From Undaria pinnatifida (lineage: Eukaryota; Sar; Phaeophyceae; Laminariales; Alariaceae), in the NCBI GenBank assembly GCA_012845835.1, contig JABAKD010000003.1, forward strand, positions 3,344,212 to 3,408,211: 64,000 nucleotides of DNA, written 5' to 3'. This document shows positions 1 through 11,684 of this stretch, piece by piece. How positions within the stretch are numbered: the first letter of the stretch is position 1; each line of letters begins with the position of its first letter. The notes beneath the pieces are model-generated. The model was not told the origin of the DNA and made no database searches. It saw nothing but the letters and a program-made list of their open reading frames with translations. Both the position numbers and the translations under genes were made by a program.

Positions 1-960
1 TCCATTCTTCGCAGTCGAGCGCTATAATAATACGTAGCTGTCGTATCCTTCAGTTCCCAGCGTGGTAGTGACAGCACGAACTCGAGCAGTCCCTACCGGC
101 GGTCACCGATATACTGTTCCGGCAGCGCAAGCCGCCGCCGCCGTTGTATACGGCTTCATGCGCAAACGTTTCGACCCGTGCCTTAGTACCTGGGGATCGG
201 GTGAAGAATGAGGTGGAGATATCTTAGAGATATCATAGCACGGCAGGGGTCCGGACCAAATTATTCTGAGAGAGAGAGAGGTCACTTTGTCAGGGAGCTT
301 AGTCTAATCACACACAAACTTGTCTTCTTGGATAAACACGAAATTGCAACCATGCGACTAGCAATCAATGCCATCGTGGTCCAGGTGTGTGTGTGTGTAC
401 ACGGCACGTGCTATGCTACAGGTTTTATGGCACCACCACAGAGAATACCCCTACCCCAACGTTCACCTTTTGAGATCCGTGAATCATACGGAAACCAGAC
501 AAAAAGAAGCGTTATTAATTGTGCGATGAGTGCAGCATGTCTAGAACCGACTTATTAATAGCTTAGGCTGGGGAACTTTCCAGGAGGAGAAGGTTATTGC
601 TCGTTACTACTAATAATAGTAGTTTCAGGAGGTAGGAGGCGAAATCGTGGTCTACAGATCAGAACATTAACAAAAAAAAACGAACACAGCGCAGCCAGCG
701 CCGCGTTTCTCGCCCGTTTCTGGCCGGTTTTGGGTACGGGTTGGGGTCAGGGTCAAGTTAGGGATTGGTTTGGCTCTACGCACGCACGTGCCTTGATCCC
801 ATTATTGGGGGGGGATCCTTAGAAGCACAAAAAACCGTGGCAAACAAAAACACGATACCAGGAAAATCTCTATCGTACGTAGGTTCTATTTTGTATGGTA
901 TGTAGTATGTGGGTGCAATCTAATTAGTTTAATCGTTCCTCTGGCACAAGCTACCATGAA

Positions 961-1290
961 TATTATACTTCGAAGTATATCATAAAAATTAAAATACACT
1001 CCTCCACCAGCTGTGGGATCGAATATTTTGTCGAAACTCATCTTGTGCCAGCTGTGTGTGATACTCCGATCGCGCGTATTATGGGTTGTGTGTCCTCATT
1101 AAGGATATAGGTCAGCGACTCCCCTTGCAACTACAGTGTAGGCATCAGGGTCAGCAGGGTGATGTTAGTCAGTCTGTGCGCGGAAACTATAGAAAAAACG
1201 TTTCTGAGGGGGACAATATTTGACAGCTGGCTGCGGAAGGAAATAAATGCATCAGTTTATCAAGACTTCGTGAATCCTGTAAGTAAGTCG
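961..1290 (+). repeat. Interspersed repeat family 1 (GTGTGTGATACTCCGATCGC), longest copy
   Basis: Begins with AAAATTAAAATACACTCC, passes through GTGTGTGATACTCCGATCGC, GACTCCCCTTGCAACTACAG and CAGTCTGTGCGCGGAAACTA, and ends near ATTAAATGCATC-type AT-rich DNA and CCTGTAAGTA. Other copies lie at 1890-2222, 28200-28300, 28700-28735 and 43568-43870. No ORF; it behaves like a non-autonomous dispersed element. Confidence 0.7.
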
Positions 1291-1889
1291 AACAACCGGT
1301 GAGGGGAGGGCGGAGTTTTTAAGGACGTGGGGGCCTGATTTTGATCTAAAAAGGGGCGGGGGGGGGGAACATGTATATATAGATAACGGAGTCACACGCA
1401 GCTTGCAAGGCAGAGTTTATGTTAAAAAAGTCTTCTTGGTCGATCTCACAGCTAAAGTGTATTTTTTCATTTTTTTATTACGGTAGAGAGTACACTATTA
1501 TTAACAACGCACTGACTATTATTGTGGGTCGCAGGTACACTTTCTACCGTTCGTTACGTAGACAGATCTTCTCGTGAAGATTTGTATGAACGGTAGCCGT
1601 TCCAGAGGTATTGGATATCGTGTCTTGTTGTACTAAGAGTGGTCGTCGTGGCAGTCTCCGTAGATTCTGATGACAGAGAGGCGGGTAATTACGTTTCCCG
1701 CTGATGAGTAATCACTGTCGACTCTCTGTTTGCCACGAAGCACCTCTCGTTGCCTCGAGGCACTTCTATCGTTACCGTCGCTTGGTTCGCCGTTGAACCT
1801 TGCTCCAACCTGGCGTGTCCTTCACGCTACGAAGAACAAAAAGAGAAGTCGTTGCAAGTTGCGAGTCGAACCTGGGTTACCCCAAGCCC

Positions 1890-2222
1890 TCATTATATTG
1901 TAAAAATAAGAATACACTCCAGCTGCTACTACTACTGTGAGATCGAAGATTTCGTCGAAACTCATCTTTTTTGCAAGCTGTGTGTGATACTCCGATCGCG
2001 CGTATTACGAGTTGTGTGTCCTCATTAAGAATATAGGTCGGCGACTCCCCTTGCAACTACAGTGTAGCTATCGGGGTCAACAGGGTGATGTTAGTCAGTC
2101 TGTGCGCGGAAACTATATTATATCATGAAAAGAAAAAGTACACTCCAGCTGTGAGATCGAATATTTTGTCGAAACTCATCTTTGCAAGCTGTGTGTGATA
2201 CTCCGATCACGCATATTATATA
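1890..2222 (+). repeat. Family 1, one near-full and one partial copy in tandem
   Basis: The first copy (about 1890-2118) runs from the ACACTCC start to the GCGCGGAAACTA end. A second begins immediately (about 2119) with ACTCCAGCTGTGAGATCGAA and breaks off after ACTCCGATCACGC. Confidence 0.7.
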
Positions 2223-2496
2223 TACTTCTTGTAGTAGACTACTAGTAGTAGTGCAAACGTTAGGGGCGCGGAACTAATGTTTCTGAGGTACGTTTACAAA
2301 CAATTAACCGTGCCTCTGGCGGCACATGCTACTCTCAACAATAGTACTATATCATAACGATAATAGTAATATTAATGGTAGTACGGTTGGGGGTGCGGGC
2401 CTAATTTTTCCGAGAAAGTCGTCACTTAATCGTGAGGGAGGGAGCTTAATCGCAACACAACTACTGATATATTTCAAGTAAAATGAAAATGTAAAA

Positions 2497-2745
2497 GGCG
2501 TTCTACGGCAGCCCCCTCAACATTTCTTGAGCGAAATCGCCGGTTTTGCAATCAGCTCCCGGCCGTATCTCCTGAATAAAATACGGTGACCCTTGCCATC
2601 CCGATGGTCATGGGAAGCGCTTCCTTTGCAACCGAGAAAATCGTGAAGGTTACGTTTTCATACCACCTTTCCTTGTGCCGAGAAGCCGTGAAACCTTCGT
2701 TAAAGAAAATCGCTGGTTTGGGGGGGACTATCGTAGAGTCAGTCA
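2497..2745 (+). mobile_element. MITE family F copy
   Basis: Inverted ends: TTCTACGGCAGCCCCCTCAA at the left, and at the right GGTTTGGGGGGGACTATCGTAGA, its near complement. Just inside are CGAAATCGCCGGTTT and AAAATCGCTGGTTT, also inverted. Other copies are at 40612-40855 and 44126-44446. Small overlapping ORFs occur on both strands but are not conserved in frame. Confidence 0.65.
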
Positions 2746-3835
2746 GCAACGTGACCAGCAAGATGCCGTCATCGTGGTCTACGTGATAGAATTAGCTTTT
2801 TTTTCAAGCTAGCTGACTACCTGGTATGTATGTATGCTGTTTTCTCAAGGACTGGGCTCCTCACGACCCAGAGTCGTCAGAACTCCATATTTATTTTTGT
2901 TTGTTTTGCAATAATATTTGTTCGTGTACCTGCAGTAGGCCGTGGGTTTTGTTCATTCATCGGTTTTCCCCCGACATCAGAATTAGGGTGAGACATAGAG
3001 CTCCTTGAGCAACAGGTTATGAGCCTCGGAAACCAACGGTACACGACGCATGCCGCGATAGAGGTTCACCAGGTTCGTTTCTGGGGGCTCCTTTTTCACT
3101 TGACGGACTATATATACCTCTCCCAATAACTGACGTGTAGGGAAACATAAAAGTCCTACTCGTACGCGATAAACGATCCCCGCGACCCCCTGTATTATGT
3201 AGGTATAAAACGAAAGCTACTGGAGAAAAAAAAACTAAATCTTCGTCGATTTTGGGTTAAGGAGCCCCGCCGTGTCACCCGCAAAAAAAAATGGTCCAGA
3301 AGGGCTACCTCTACGCAGCATGTATGTGTCGCACCTCTATACTGTAATACGTATGTGTCAATAATAATGAGACTGTAACATGTACCTGGCATGTGTCAAT
3401 AATAATGAGATGGACTATTAATACGCGTACCCAGCGAACAACATTGAAGTCACCCCACGGTACCTATAGGTTGCCCTTTTAGTGGCTACTGCTGTAACGT
3501 TTCTGGTCATGGTTGGACGGGTGCTCCGATAGAGGTGCACCGCTTTTTTTCTAATACTACCCCTCAATTTGGGAGCTTAAGACATTTCTAAGGCAAAACA
3601 TGATTTGGACAAGAATGAAACTGCTACCGGGTAAAAAATTCTTTGGCCTAGGTGCACAACGATAGTCATGCATGAAAAACGGCCTGTTTCCGGCGGTTTT
3701 GGGTTAAGGAGTGTCTTGAGTCGTTCAGAAAACATTTCAGACGAAAATTGCTCTTACCTCTATGGCAGCGCGCGTCGTTGAATGGTTGAAACGGTCGAAC
3801 TCCTCAAGTAAGGGGCCTCAGAAAACACACAATGG

Positions 3836-4118
3836 TTGGAGCCACCCCACGGTAGGGGTGCAGCAGATTCTAAGAATTTTATGAGCTCCTAACATGAGGA
3901 GCTCGATATCTCACCCGGAAAATGACTTCGAAGGCGTTCGTTGGCACAACAAGCCGACCAAGCTTCTATTATTATGCCTTTGACTTGAAACAAGTATGCA
4001 CTCGTGAAGTTACTTGATCAATGACTAACCGCTAGTTCCTCACTTGAGATGAGCTTAATCGGACAGGTACATTATTAGTTAATCCAACAACTGCAACCCT
4101 TACCGTGGGATGACTCTT
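3836..4118 (+). mobile_element. MITE family A copy (TIR CCCACGGTAGGGGTGCAGCA)
   Basis: Starts GCCACCCCACGGTAGGGGTG, then CAGCAGATTCTAAGAATTTT; ends CAACTGCAACCCTTACCGTG GGATGACTC, an inverted match. The subterminal words GAGCTCCTAACATGAGGAG and TCGAAGGCGTTCGTTGGC are family marks. A further reversed end, CTTAGAATCTGCTGCACCCC, follows at about 4.26-4.30 kb, so two copies may overlap here. Confidence 0.65.
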
Positions 4119-4599
4119 AGTCTTACGCTTCTACGAATATATATGCATTCGGCTCATGACTGGCGCGTAGAAGCGTTGGTCGGATTGCGCAATTTAATAC
4201 CTTCGAAGGCATGCTTCTTTGGTGATATATTATTGAGCTTCCCATGTTAGGAGCTCAGAAACTACTTAGAATCTGCTGCACCCCTACCGTGTGGGATGGC
4301 TTATTCGTAAAGCACAAGGGAAGTTGGGTGTAGTAGGTCTTCAGTAGAGGACAGTAGCCTTTGCGATGTTCTCAACCGACGAATCATACCAGATAAAGTA
4401 CCGAATACATTTCGATGTGCGAGGTGGTCCGCACATTTATTATCAGTATTTCCGAATCGCGCGGCGAAGCCGCGCTCGAGTCGGAGCCCTAGCCTGGGTT
4501 AGGGTTAGGGTCAGGGCTAGGGTGGGTCGACGCCCTCTCGCGATTTGGCAAAAAAAAAGCACAAAAACACAAAAAAATAGCTTAAAAACCCTTTCGCGC

Positions 4600-5470
4600 A
4601 AGTGTTCAAACGGACTAATACAAGTGCCGTCGTCGACAGATCATGGGTTTTGGGTCGTGGGTTCGAATCCCGCAACCCATCAGTAATAACATTTTGGGAG
4701 TTTTCCCGTGTCGAACTTGAAAAATACCCTCTCAGGTATCCCCAGGAAATGAAACCGCGTGGATATTGACACGTCCGCCCTTACACCCGACCGACCTGCT
4801 ACCCCGCCGTTCCAGGAGGGGAGAGTGTTGCAAGGCTTCGTCTGGGCAGGCAATTGGTTAACGGTTTGCAAGTGGTCAAACGGACTAATGCTCTGTAAGT
4901 CCTCAACAAATGTCATCGTCGGCACCTTAACACTCACCCCCTGGACCTGAAACCTGCTGCGGAAACGCAGGGGGGTGAGATTCGAACCAACGAACCCACG
5001 GTCCTGCCGACGCGTCATTCGTTAAGGTATTGTTATGGAAATCCCCTCTCTCTTGTTGCGGCGTTATGGATTATAGTCGGTTGTCCCCTTTACAGCTAGC
5101 AGGCGTTATCGCCTGCCTTAATGAACGGCTCGGACCCCCCCTCTGTCAGAAGGTGTGAGGGGGACAGCAAGCAACTAATACCAGAGATGTAACGTCCGAA
5201 CAACCCTCGTGTGAGTGTCCAGTACAGGGCCAGAGGCATCTTTGCATAGCAGCAGTCGGTCCCTAGGTCCCTATTGCTCCAATACTGCCCAACTAATCCT
5301 CTGTTTTTATGGGGTATTAGTCCGTTGACCACTGGTACAAGGTTAACCGGTTGACTATCCGAAGCAAGAATTATAACACTCTTCCCCCCTGGACCGGCGG
5401 AATAGCTGGAAGTTGAGATTCGAGCAAAGGGCCCGAAAACCCATGGTCTTGCCGACGACGCCATTAATAA
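4600..5470. repeat. Cluster of tRNA-derived fragments
   Basis: Box A-like TTCAAACGGACTAATAC and GGTCAAACGGACTAATGC occur at about 4.61 and 4.87 kb, with AGTGGTCAACGGACTAATAC on the minus strand near 5.33 kb. Box B-like GTGGGTTCGAATCCC occurs at about 4.66 kb and GGTTCGAATCTCACC on the minus strand near 4.98 kb. No full cloverleaf is intact, so these look like remnants of a tRNA-derived SINE family. Confidence 0.5.
5085..5290 (+). repeat. Repeat family C copy
   Basis: Shares with 62509-62695 the words GGCAGCAAGC-type TAATACCAGA, GATGTAACGTCC, AACCCTCGTGTGAGTG and AGCAGCAGTCGGTCCCTAGG. The two copies lie 57 kb apart in the same orientation. Confidence 0.7.
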
Positions 5471-6024
5471 AGGAATTCGAGGATGTTGTTAGTCTATTCG
5501 ACCACTGGTAAAATATTGACAAATTGCCTACGGCACACAGATCCTACCCCAGTAGCCCGGGCTGCTTGGTGTGGTCGGTAATACAATCAAACCGTACTGT
5601 ATCGTCACTTGTTTCGAAAGGTTCTCCCTCTGCAATTCCAGAGGGGGCAATATGTGCCTGCCATATATCTACCGGTATACCCCAGCCCCCATCCACTCCG
5701 CCTCTCGCACAACGCATCATACGCACCTGGTACTATGCTGGTACGTATCAGTACGTGAACGCGTGATACGCTAGAGGTGTGCACCAACTTGTTCCCGACG
5801 CTCCTAACATCTTCACCAAAAACGGGTTATTTGGGGGGAAACATAGGTGCTGCCCGATGAATGATCCCTTGGCCTAGGTATACAACGAAACTTACGGCTG
5901 AAACACCATGAGATTCCGACGATTTCAACCGTTTTTGGGGTCCAGATATGATGTCCTCAACATGAAGCGCGAGCAAGTGCAGCAGTACCAGCATGGTGTG
6001 GCGACGTCGTTCAGTCATGAATTC

Positions 6025-6330
6025 ATTAACTCATTCATTGATTCATCCATTTGTTAATGCAGTCATACTGACGAGTGCCTTAGATCCTTCATTTACTATT
6101 TATAATACGGATTGAGTGATTGATTCATTCATCGTTCATTCATTCATTCGTTCATTCATTTATCCATTCGTTCATTAATTCATTCGTTCTTTCATTTATT
6201 CATTTTGTATTCATTTATTAATTCGCACGTTCAGTCATTCATTCATTCATTCATTGGCACGTTCAGTCCTTTATTCATCAATTCATCCATCCACCCGTCA
6301 ATGCATTCACTCATTCATTCATTCGGTATT
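6025..6330. repeat. (TTCA)n microsatellite
   Basis: Imperfect ATTCATTC/GTTCATTC repeats with TTCATTTATT variants. Confidence 0.85.
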
Positions 6331-6424
6331 CCTCAATTGCATTGCGTTTGTCTGGAGAATCCGGAGCACTGCTATTGGTAACACACAACAACCAAGTGAA
6401 AATATTCGTTTGTACTGAATCCCC

Positions 6425-6840
6425 CTGCGGGTGATGTGAGTGGGGGTGGGGCGTGGGTGGGGGGGTGAGAAGCGCTGTAGGGAAGTGGGGGGGGAAGTGT
6501 CGGGAGATTGTAGCGGCTAAGGGAGGATGGAGGGGGGTGGAGGGCAGAGGGGAGGGTGGAGGGTGGGAGGGGTGGAGCGGGGTGATGAGGTGTGGGGGGG
6601 GGGTGCGCGAATGAGGTTGTGGGGGGGGGGGGGTTAGATGGGGGGGGAGGGATGTAGGTGGGGGGGGGGAGTGTAAGTGTGTGGGGGGGGTGTAGGTTGG
6701 GGGGGGGGGGGGTGTAGGTGGGGGGGGGGTGTAGGTTGGGGGGGGGGGGGGAGGTGGGGGGGGGGAGGCGTAGGTGGGGGAGGGGGGTGTAGGTGGGGGG
6801 GGGGGGTGTAGGGGGGGGGGGTTGAGGGGGGGGTGTACTC
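6425..6840. repeat. G-rich low-complexity tract
   Basis: Runs of G separated by single T or A (GGGTGTAGGTGGGGG type). It ends in a family G repeat at about 6.82 kb. The proline-rich ORF on the minus strand is a by-product of composition. Confidence 0.85.
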
Positions 6841-7000
6841 AGTTTGTGCATGGCCGTAGTCGTACCATGAACCCTCGCATCCCTACTATGCCGGGACGGA
6901 GCACGTCGAGTTTTCACCGACCAGGCATACATTGCCTGCACCAAGCGGGAAGCACCGTGAGTTGTTCGGAGAGTCACATCAAGGGCTAACTGCATCCTTC
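6820..7000 (+). repeat. Family G repeat with poly-G head
   Basis: A G run, then TGTACTCAGTTTGTGCATGG, CCCTCGCATCCCTACTATGC, CGGGACGGAGCACGTCGAGT and GAGTCACATCAAGGGCTAAC. Copies or fragments lie at 17.64-17.75, 18.55-18.63, 20.62-20.70, 52.08-52.20, 55.82-56.03 and, reversed, 63.44-63.60 kb. Confidence 0.65.
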
Positions 7001-7399
7001 TAAGAACCGATCGCAAGACGGACTTCGGCACCTTGTGCCTAATTTCTTGCTTATGGGTGACAGCGCCCATGAGTTACTTGTTTTCTGGTGTGGCCACTCC
7101 AGAGACAGCAATGGGTATTACTATGTAACTGCCTCGTGGGTGCCTTATCATATTCATACTACGCGATACGACCATTTCCCTTGTGCGGAGTTAGGGTTCT
7201 TCACCCCGCACAACATGATCTAACTCGATAACCAACATGGTGACCGCCCAAATAAAAAAAAACGGTACCCTAGTTGTCTGGCTCACGCAGTGACTGACAT
7301 GTATTACAGCGCCGTTGCTAACCAACGCCAATCCCAATATACATATAATGTTTTACAGCGTCGGTGCCAACCGAGGCCAACTATGATATATATATTAAT

Positions 7400-8100
7400 G
7401 GGGTTTGAGGGAATGGGGTGAGGTGGAGAGGGGGGTGGTGGGGGTACGGGGGGTGTGGAGTGCGCGGGGGGTGGAATTCGTTGTGACGGGGTGGGGGTGG
7501 GGTTGGGTGATGGTGGGGGGGATGGGGGGCGGATCGGGGTGGGGTGTAGAAGTTCAAGAGGGACGGTGGGTAAGTAGGGAGTTGGAGGGAGAGGAGGGCG
7601 AGAGGGCCGAAGCGGGTCGGAGCGGGTCGGGGGGTGGTGGGGTGAGGTGGATGGGGGTGGGGGAGTGGGTGGGAAGGGGCGAGTAGGGTAGGGGTAGGGA
7701 GAGGGTGAAGGAAGGTGGGGGTGGGGTAAGAGTGTGGGAGGTAGGGGTGGGCGGTGAAGGGGGTGGGGTGGGGTGCGGCGGTGTGGTGTGGCGTGGGGGT
7801 GGGGGGAGATGACAGGAGGGCAGTGACGGGCGGCCGGAAGAGGTGAGGGGGGTATGAGATGGTTGGGTGGGGGACAAGGGGTGGTAGTGGGGGAGTAAGG
7901 AGAGGTGGGGAGGAGTGGAGGGGTGAGATAAAGAAGCTTTTGAGGTGGGGTAGGGAAACGTTGGGGGGAAGGAGGGGAGTGGATCGAGTGAGCGGGAGTG
8001 GAGAGTGGTAAGGTGGGTTTGAGGAGGTTGGGGGGGAGTGGGAGGTAGGTAGAGGTAGTGAGAGGGGTGAGAAAGGGCGGGAGGGGGGCGGGGGGGGTGC
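7400..8100. repeat. G-rich low-complexity tract, second
   Basis: About 700 bases of GGGG/GTGG/GAGG-rich sequence with no regular period. Long ORFs on both strands encode only Pro/Ser or Gly/Arg/Val-rich peptides. Confidence 0.85.
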
Positions 8101-8529
8101 ATGGTGACCACTTGGACGCAGTCAGTTTCCGACAACGATGGCCACCGCTCCACCGCACATGGCAGCACGGCAAACACCGCTTTCCCATTTTTGCAAAATT
8201 GAAGTACGTTATGTTTTGAGAAGATGCTGAGTAGACTATCAATACCAAGCACATACTTGGAATATATTTTGTCATTTTGGACGATGGCGGGGTACACAAA
8301 ACTACGAGAAAATATGGTGATGTGTAAGACGGTTATATTATAGGGTACGAGTATACCACCAGGTACCAGGCATTGAAATGGTGTTCGATACCGTTAATGA
8401 CAGATACTTGATTGTAACATGGTTCGAGTATCAGTATTGTGTTTCACTGGCGGTACGGCCGCGGCTCTGTCCGCGGCGCTAGATCTGCTTTGCCTGTCTT
8501 ATAGTAAGTGTTATAATGGGGTAGGGCAT

Positions 8530-8935
8530 GGAGTTATTCGTAGTATTAATGGTGGGCCGCGGTGTGCCTGGTACCACTCTGAACAAAAATGTACGGACCA
8601 TTGGAGTAAAAATCCAAAGTTTAGCCAAGGGCATCGTAGTACTCGTCGTATTTAAAGTGTGCTGTGGTGTATCTACCACCACCCTGAACGAAATGTGCGG
8701 ATCATTCGGTGTATATAGAAGAAAATGTCCAAGCGCTCCTTTCAATTCCGTCCGTACTCAATGAGCGGTAGCACTACCACTCAGAAAGGAAATGTGCGGA
8801 CCATTGAGGCAATACACGCACAGCTTCGGGAAGGGCATCGTGGCGCTCGTCCTATTTACAGTCATACTCGTCCTATTTGCGGTGCTCTGTGGCGTGTCTG
8901 GTACCACTGAACGCAAGTGTACGGACCGTTGGGGT
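8530..8935. repeat. Tandem repeat, unit about 117 bases, 3-4 copies
   Basis: The words GTACCACTCTGAACAAAAAT, GTACGGACCATTGGAGTA and AAGGGCATCGTAGTACTCGT recur with changes (ACCACCCTGAACGAAATGTG, GGAAATGTGCGGACCATTGA). Confidence 0.7.
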
Positions 8936-9027
8936 ATAGACTAAATAATGTGAAGTCCAAAAGTGGTCCTCGGACAGTTCGGACAGTTTATTTTGTCCGT
9001 AGTCAAGGAGTAGAACCATTTTACAAA

Positions 9028-9186
9028 AAATATTTCAAGGACGTCAGCCGTGAGTTCGACGAATTTCAGGTCAATACTCAAAGCATTATATAGAAATATT
9101 TCAAGGACGTCAGCCGTGAGTTCGACGAATTTCAGGTCAATACTCAAAGCATTATATAGAAATATTTCAAGGACGTCAGCCGTTTA
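9028..9186. repeat. Tandem repeat, unit about 71 bases, 2.3 copies
   Basis: ATATTTCAAGGACGTCAGCC GTGAGTTCGACGAATTTCAG and TACTCAAAGCATTATATAGA repeat without change, so the duplication is young. Confidence 0.9.
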
Positions 9187-9399
9187 TAGCGTTCATACGG
9201 CATGAAGTGCATATACATATCATTAGCAGTAGTAGAGCAACGTGGATGATTCTATTCCACCACGTACAAACATTCGTATTGCCAATACTACCAACACTGT
9301 ACTACAGGAGTTACATAAACTACACCCACTGCTACTTATCAGTTCCGAGTTGGGAATTTTCCGCAGTTCCCACAGTGCGCAGATGTAAGGCACACCGGA

Positions 9400-10800
9400 C
9401 AGCCACCCATCAGCCAATGGGGGTGGAGTGTCCACGCTGTGTGGGGCGGTATCGATCCGGGAAATCACCGTTTTGGTCCGGAAATTGTCGGAATTGTCCA
9501 TATATGAGAGGCTTTCTGATCCGGGGATGACATGTATCACCCCCGGGTGCGGTAGAATCTCGACGTTGTCCCGAGGGGCAGCTCTGGCGGCGCGCTGGCT
9601 TCATGAGTCTCAGAGAATCAGTAATCAGCGGATGGCGATGGGGTTTCCACACCGTGCGCGGGGCGATATCGACCTGGGGAATCACTGCTTTTGTCCCCAA
9701 GTTGACCCAGGCTACTGGAGGGGGGTAACTTTTGGGGATCTATTTTGTGCAGTTGCACGGGAACGGGGTCAATCGCGCGAGTAACCCCCCTGTTCCTTCG
9801 CGGTCTTCAGCTTTGGCGCTGCTGGAATGCTGTTGGAATCGTACGGCATGAATCCCCAAAGGAACGGTAAGCTACGGTGCGCCAAAACATCGCCTGAAAA
9901 GTATTTTTGTCCGTGAGGTGCGGAGTCGCTGGTGCGAGTATGACATGGTATGATAGCTCAAACCATCTAGCGAAAATGGAGGTAACCCCCCCTTCCGTAG
10001 CCTTCGGTAGTTGTTGGGGTTGTACACGTATGTCCAGAGGTATTTCTGATCCGGGGACGGGACTCCCCGCGTGCAGATGGACGTCTACGTTGTCTGGAGG
10101 GGCAACTCTCACAGCGCGCTGGATTCATGAGCCCCGGCCAATCAGCAACCAGTGTATGGGGTTGGGGTTTCCACACCGTGTTGGGCGGTATCGACCCGGG
10201 GGATCACCATTTCCCCCCCGGGTTGTTAGAAGTGTAGATGTATGGAAGGATCTCTGATCCGGGGATGGTACCCTATCTTTTCGGGGTGCGGCTCAATGGG
10301 GGTGAGCTTCCACACCGTGAGATGTGGTATCGACCCGGTGGATCACTGTTCTCATCCCCGGTTGTTGGAGTTGTAGATGTATAAGGATTTATGGTCTGGG
10401 GATGGGACCTTAGTCTTCTCCCGGGTGCGGCGGGACCTCGACTTTGGCCCGAGAGAAAATCTCGCAGCGCGCTGGATCTATGAGCCCTAGCCAACCAGCA
10501 ATCAGCCGATGGGGGTGGGGTTTCCACATCGTGCGGGCCGGTATCGACCCGGAGGTCATTTTTTTTGTCCCCGGGTTGTTGTAGTTGTAGTTGTTTAGAA
10601 GGCTTTCTGATCCAGGGATGGGACTATCTCCCCGAGAGCCGTGGCTTCACGAGTCGCACCGTATCAGCGAGCAGCCGATGGGATCGGGGTTTCTACACCG
10701 TGCGGAGCGGTGTTGATCCGGGGGATCGTCGTTTTTGTCCCCGGCTGGTCGGATTTGTAGCGATACAGCGGGGTTCCTGAACCAGGGATGCGATCCTTTT
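9400..10800. repeat. Degenerate satellite, about six units
   Basis: The word ATGGGGGTGGGGTTTCCACA, followed by CGTGCGGGGCGGTATCGACC, GGGGATCAC and TTTCTGATCCGGGGATG, recurs at about 9.41, 9.63, 10.15, 10.30, 10.50 and 10.67 kb. Units are about 140-220 bases and diverged. A family D MITE interrupts it at 9710-10002. Confidence 0.75.
9710..10002 (+). mobile_element. MITE family D copy inside a satellite
   Basis: Left end GGCTACTGGAGGGGGGTAAC, right end GTAACCCCCCCTTCCGTAGCC, a terminal inverted repeat of about 20 bases around 293 bases. Inside are TCGCGCGAGTAACC and GTGCGAGTATGA, found in the other copies at 29.1-29.4, 46.4-46.7 and 48.6-48.9 kb. It splits the 9.4-10.8 kb tandem repeat. Confidence 0.75.
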
Positions 10801-11414
10801 CTGCGGCGGAACCTTGATAAGTCTCTGGCTGGAATATTCCTGTTCAGCATCAACCTTCTAGAAAAGAGTCAGCGGCGTCTGGCAGGGATTTGATACGCCA
10901 ATTGGCAGCCAGAATCGTAATTCAAAATTGTTTTGCAGCAGCAAACCCGGGTTGATGACTGTCAGCACTACCTCGGGATGATTGTCGGGAATGCTCAGCA
11001 GGCCACGACCACGGCTCGGTGCGGCACGAGACCCGATGTTCTGCGGTTTGTGCCACCCACCCTCCCTACCCCTACGGCAAGACGCGGCTGAAGCACTCTG
11101 AGTGGCGAGACCACGGTGACAGACAGACAAGACAGACAGGCAGACATGTTTTCTGTATACAATAGGGATGTTGGGCCATGCCGTGTTATGTAAAACGCGT
11201 AGACTATACCTACAAGGTTTCTTCCCGCCCAAGAAGCCATTCCAAGATTCATGACGCTTATACGAATAGTATAGAGCAGTTCTGGCGGACGTCTTTAGGT
11301 AGAATAAACGGTTTAACGTATAGACGAAGGGGCATTTCTTTGGGTAACAGTTGACTGGCAGAGAGCGCGAAAGTGTGGGTTAGCACAATTCGTCACACTA
11401 GTTCTATCGTAGAT

Positions 11415-11684
11415 GAATGCTCCGATGGAGGTATTGGCACTTTTGGTCTGAAATGTTTTCTGAATGGTGGGGCTCTTTCACCCCATATCGTCGGAAATAG
11501 GTCATTTTGGGTTGATTATCGTTGTATACCTAGGCCATGGGATGTTTCATCCGCGATCAAGCAGGTTTGTTTTTCTCCAAATCAGTTTTTGGGTCAAGAA
11601 GGACACATGTGTAATGTATTCACCTCTTAAAGTGAGGAATAGTACTAGAAAAATCCTGGTGCGCGCCTCTATCGTAGCACGCGT
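11415..11684 (+). mobile_element. MITE family B copy (TIR GCTACGATAGAGGTGCACC)
   Basis: The left end is diverged (GCTCCGATGGAGGTATTGGC); the right end is GCGCCTCTATCGTAGCACGC. Internal family words are TCGTCGGAAATAGG, GTTGTATACCTAGGCCATGG and TTCTCCAAATCAGTTTTTGGG. Confidence 0.6.

Noticed and set aside
4491-4522. Telomere-like GGGTTAGGGTTAGGG
   Set aside because: Only two full units with degenerate neighbours; not a telomere end or a clear interstitial array.
4643-4681. Possible minimal tRNA: 7-base stem ATGGGTT/AACCCAT around an intact T arm
   Set aside because: D and anticodon arms do not fit between the stem halves; the full tRNA-like span starts further upstream (box A near 4.61 kb) and does not fold cleanly, so I treat it as a SINE-type remnant.
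6372-8299. Proline-rich ORFs of 232-331 codons on the minus strand
   Set aside because: Open only because the plus strand is G-rich and stop-poor; no splice or family support.
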